The position numbers and the translations under genes are program-made. The notes below the pieces were generated by a model that was given only the letters and a program-made list of their open reading frames with translations, searched no databases and had not been told where the DNA came from. From Thermoflexibacter sp. (lineage in GTDB: Bacteria; Bacteroidota; Bacteroidia; Cytophagales; Thermoflexibacteraceae): DNA of 7,233 bases. Numbering within the stretch: the stretch's first letter is position 1; every line of letters begins with the position of its first letter. Positions 5,570 to 7,233 of the stretch are shown here, one piece after another. The DNA lies in assembly GCA_025455345.1 (NCBI GenBank), contig JALOMS010000240.1, forward strand, positions 1 to 7,233, given 5' to 3'.

Positions 5570-6883
5570 ATGGAAAGAGAAAGATTCACAAGAAATATAT
5601 TTAGTCAAATAGATTGGTTTACAATAAGTTTGTATTTTTTGATGGTGTTTATCGGTTGGATAAATATCTATGCCGCTATTTATGACCCTGACCCACTTAC
5701 TCACAAGAGTATTTTTTCTCTCTCCTCGAACTCTGGTAGGCAGTTTTTATGGATTATGCTATCTATGGTGATTATCCTATTTATTATGCTAATGGATTTT
5801 CGCTTTTATGATACTTTCGCTTACCCTATTTTTGGGGCTACTATCTTGCTTTTACTTGCTGTATTATTGTTTGGTACGGAGATTTATGGGTCTAAGTCAT
5901 GGTTCAAAATTGGTAGTTTTAGCATACAACCCGCCGAATTTGCGAAAGTAGGGACTGCTTTGGCTGTTGCGCGTTTTTTGGGAGAGACCAACAAGAAAAC
6001 CGAAAAACTAATGGACTTTATTTTACCATTTTTCATCATCATTATTCCAGCCTTACTCATTATCAAACAGGGAGATACAGGTTCTGCCTTGGTGTTTTCT
6101 TCTTTTTTATTAGTTTTCTATCGCGAAGGCTTCCCACAACAGTTGGTCGTCATTGGCTTAATCATCGTTGTTTTGTTTATATTGACTTTGATTTTCCAAG
6201 AAAAATATTTATTAGAGCTTATTCTTAGCATTACAGCTTTGGGTTTGGTATTTATCTTTGCGGGAAAAAGGAAGTGGCAAAGAGTTTTGATTATCACTAT
6301 ATTAACCCTCGTCTCCGTAGGTCTAATATTAAGTGTTAATTTCTTAGTCAATAAATTAGAACCACACCAAAGGGAAAGAGTACAAATCATAGCCAAGCTC
6401 ATGTCCAATACAGAGCTAACAAAAGATGAAAAAAGAGGTATTGCCTATCAAACAGAGCAATCCAAAATAGCGATTAGCGCAGGTGGTTTTACAGGCAAAG
6501 GATTTTTGGAAGGGACACAAACCAAATTTGATTACGTACCGAAACAAAGTACAGATTTTATTTTTTGTACGATTGGGGAGGAGCATGGCTGGCTTGGTAG
6601 CCTACTGATGATTGGCTTATTTATTGCTTTTTTGAATCGCCTGATTATATTGGCAGAGCGTCAGAAATCGCGATTCTCAAGGATTTATGGATATACCGTA
6701 ATGTCTATATTTTTGTTCCACTTTACCATCAATATTGGAATGACCATTGGTCTTTTTCCTGTAATTGGGATTCCCTTACCGTTTTTTAGCTATGGAGGTT
6801 CTTCTTTATGGGGTTTTACCATTTTGCTGTTTGTGATGATTAAATTAGATGCCCACAGAAAGCAACTGATTGTCAGGTACTAA
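5570..6883 (+). CDS. rodA: Rod shape-determining protein RodA (SEDS peptidoglycan glycosyltransferase)
   Basis: RodA polymerises lipid II into glycan strands with a partner class B PBP in the elongation complex at the inner membrane. The 437-residue product has about ten hydrophobic segments and the SEDS signatures in order: SKSWFKIGSFSIQPAEFAKV (108-127), QGDTGSALVF (167-176), PHQRERV (265-271), QSKIAISAGGFTGKG (297-311), PKQSTDFIFCTIGEEHGWLG (324-343) and PLPFFSYGGSS (402-412). Asp329 in STDFIF matches the catalytic Asp of RodA/FtsW. The position usually occupied by Pro in Q-P-D-x-G is Gly168. PAEFAK followed by the STDFIF loop and a short C-terminus fits RodA better than FtsW. It is divergently placed from the lipoprotein gene (124 bp) and convergent with the SDR gene (15 bp). 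mreC, mreD and the class B PBP gene, often upstream of rodA, are not here, so it is probably transcribed alone. Confidence 0.95.
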   Translation: MERERFTRNIFSQIDWFTISLYFLMVFIGWINIYAAIYDPDPLTHKSIFSLSSNSGRQFLWIMLSMVIILFIMLMDFRFYDTFAYPIFGATILLLLAVLLFGTEIYGSKSWFKIGSFSIQPAEFAKVGTALAVARFLGETNKKTEKLMDFILPFFIIIIPALLIIKQGDTGSALVFSSFLLVFYREGFPQQLVVIGLIIVVLFILTLIFQEKYLLELILSITALGLVFIFAGKRKWQRVLIITILTLVSVGLILSVNFLVNKLEPHQRERVQIIAKLMSNTELTKDEKRGIAYQTEQSKIAISAGGFTGKGFLEGTQTKFDYVPKQSTDFIFCTIGEEHGWLGSLLMIGLFIAFLNRLIILAERQKSRFSRIYGYTVMSIFLFHFTINIGMTIGLFPVIGIPLPFFSYGGSSLWGFTILLFVMIKLDAHRKQLIVRY

Positions 6884-6898
6884 TATTTTATTCTCAAA

Positions 6899-7233
6899 TC
6901 AATAAGGAGAGGGGCTGACACTCGTCCATCCGCCATCTATCACCAGACTTTGTCCTGTAATGTGTCTTGCTTTGTCAGAAACCAAAAACAATGCTGCCTC
7001 TGCTATATCTGTTACTGTAGCAGGTCTGCCCATTGGGGTAATTCGCGACCAAGTAGCTTCGTAGTCTTTATCCCCCAATGTACGCTCTGTCAGCGTAGCC
7101 CCAGGAGCGATTGTATTTATATTGATGTGATAACTCGACAGTTCTATGACCAAGTTTTTAGCTAACATTTCCAATGCCGCCTTGCTCATGCTATACGCCG
7201 CTAAGTTCTTGTGCGCTTGATGTCCTGTTACTG
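6899..7233 (-). CDS. Short-chain dehydrogenase/reductase, C-terminal part (gene truncated by window edge)
   Basis: The reading frame stays open to the right edge of the window, so the start lies outside. The visible 111 residues begin VTGHQAHKNLAAYSMSKAAL. The catalytic Tyr (codon 7193-7195) and Lys (codon 7181-7183) of the Y-x-x-x-K motif are both present. Next come NINTIAPGATLTERT (the PG turn after the active site), MGRPATVTDIAEAALFLVSD, and ITGQSLVIDGGWT, the standard C-terminal SDR end. This fits the classical glucose dehydrogenase / 3-oxoacyl-ACP reductase-like subgroup; substrate and cofactor cannot be read because the N-terminal Gly-rich motif is missing. The Met at 7189-7187 is the third residue of YSMSK, not a real start. 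The stop codon at 6901-6899 faces the end of rodA. Confidence 0.92.
   Translation of the reverse strand, partial: VTGHQAHKNLAAYSMSKAALEMLAKNLVIELSSYHININTIAPGATLTERTLGDKDYEATWSRITPMGRPATVTDIAEAALFLVSDKARHITGQSLVIDGGWTSVSPSPY

Noticed and set aside
5474..5704. Minus-strand frame of 76 codons across the rodA start
   Set aside because: Most of it is antisense to the RodA N-terminus, it shows no domain, and it would occupy the divergent promoter region.
6118..6408. Minus-strand frame of 96 codons inside rodA
   Set aside because: It is antisense to membrane segments of RodA, and its Lys/Ile/Thr-rich product has no recognisable feature.

Overview
The window is AT-rich chromosomal DNA that reads as Bacteroidota, probably a Cytophagales-type lineage. 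The evidence is a lipoprotein/barrel pair of the DUF6452/DUF6048 type, a secreted DUF1080 protein, a split YeeE/YedE sulfur-transporter pair of the Bacteroidota type, start codons preceded by A-rich sequence rather than strong Shine-Dalgarno sites, and one perfect TAnnTTTG promoter box. The assignment rests on remembered family features, not on a search.

Layout. Positions 1-117 (minus) hold the first 39 codons of a biotin-dependent acyl-CoA carboxylase carboxyltransferase. Positions 179-1351 (minus) hold two half-length YeeE/YedE membrane proteins that together should form a thiosulfate or related sulfur-compound importer. Positions 1352-1639 have no gene but hold an AT-rich direct repeat and a small hairpin that could end the next transcript. 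Positions 1640-3877 (minus) are three closely packed genes: a secreted DUF1080 (3-keto-glycoside hydrolase-like) protein, an HpcH/HpaI class II aldolase and trpF. Positions 4007-5445 (minus) are a putative lipoprotein (DUF6452-like) and an outer-membrane barrel-like protein (DUF6048-like), 5 bp apart. Across a 124-bp divergent intergenic region, rodA runs on the plus strand (5570-6883). It meets, tail to tail with a 15-bp gap, the C-terminal part of a short-chain dehydrogenase (6899 to the window end, minus).

Function. The window mixes core envelope growth (rodA, and perhaps the lipoprotein/barrel pair), amino-acid biosynthesis (trpF), sugar or oxo-acid catabolism (DUF1080 plus aldolase) and sulfur uptake. 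No phage, transposon, CRISPR, toxin-antitoxin or recognisable defence module is visible, and no tRNA or rRNA was recognised. I did not find a convincing new system. The best leads are the envelope pair of unknown function divergent from rodA, the DUF1080-aldolase-trpF cluster, and a seven-base G tract in the first codons of the carboxyltransferase.
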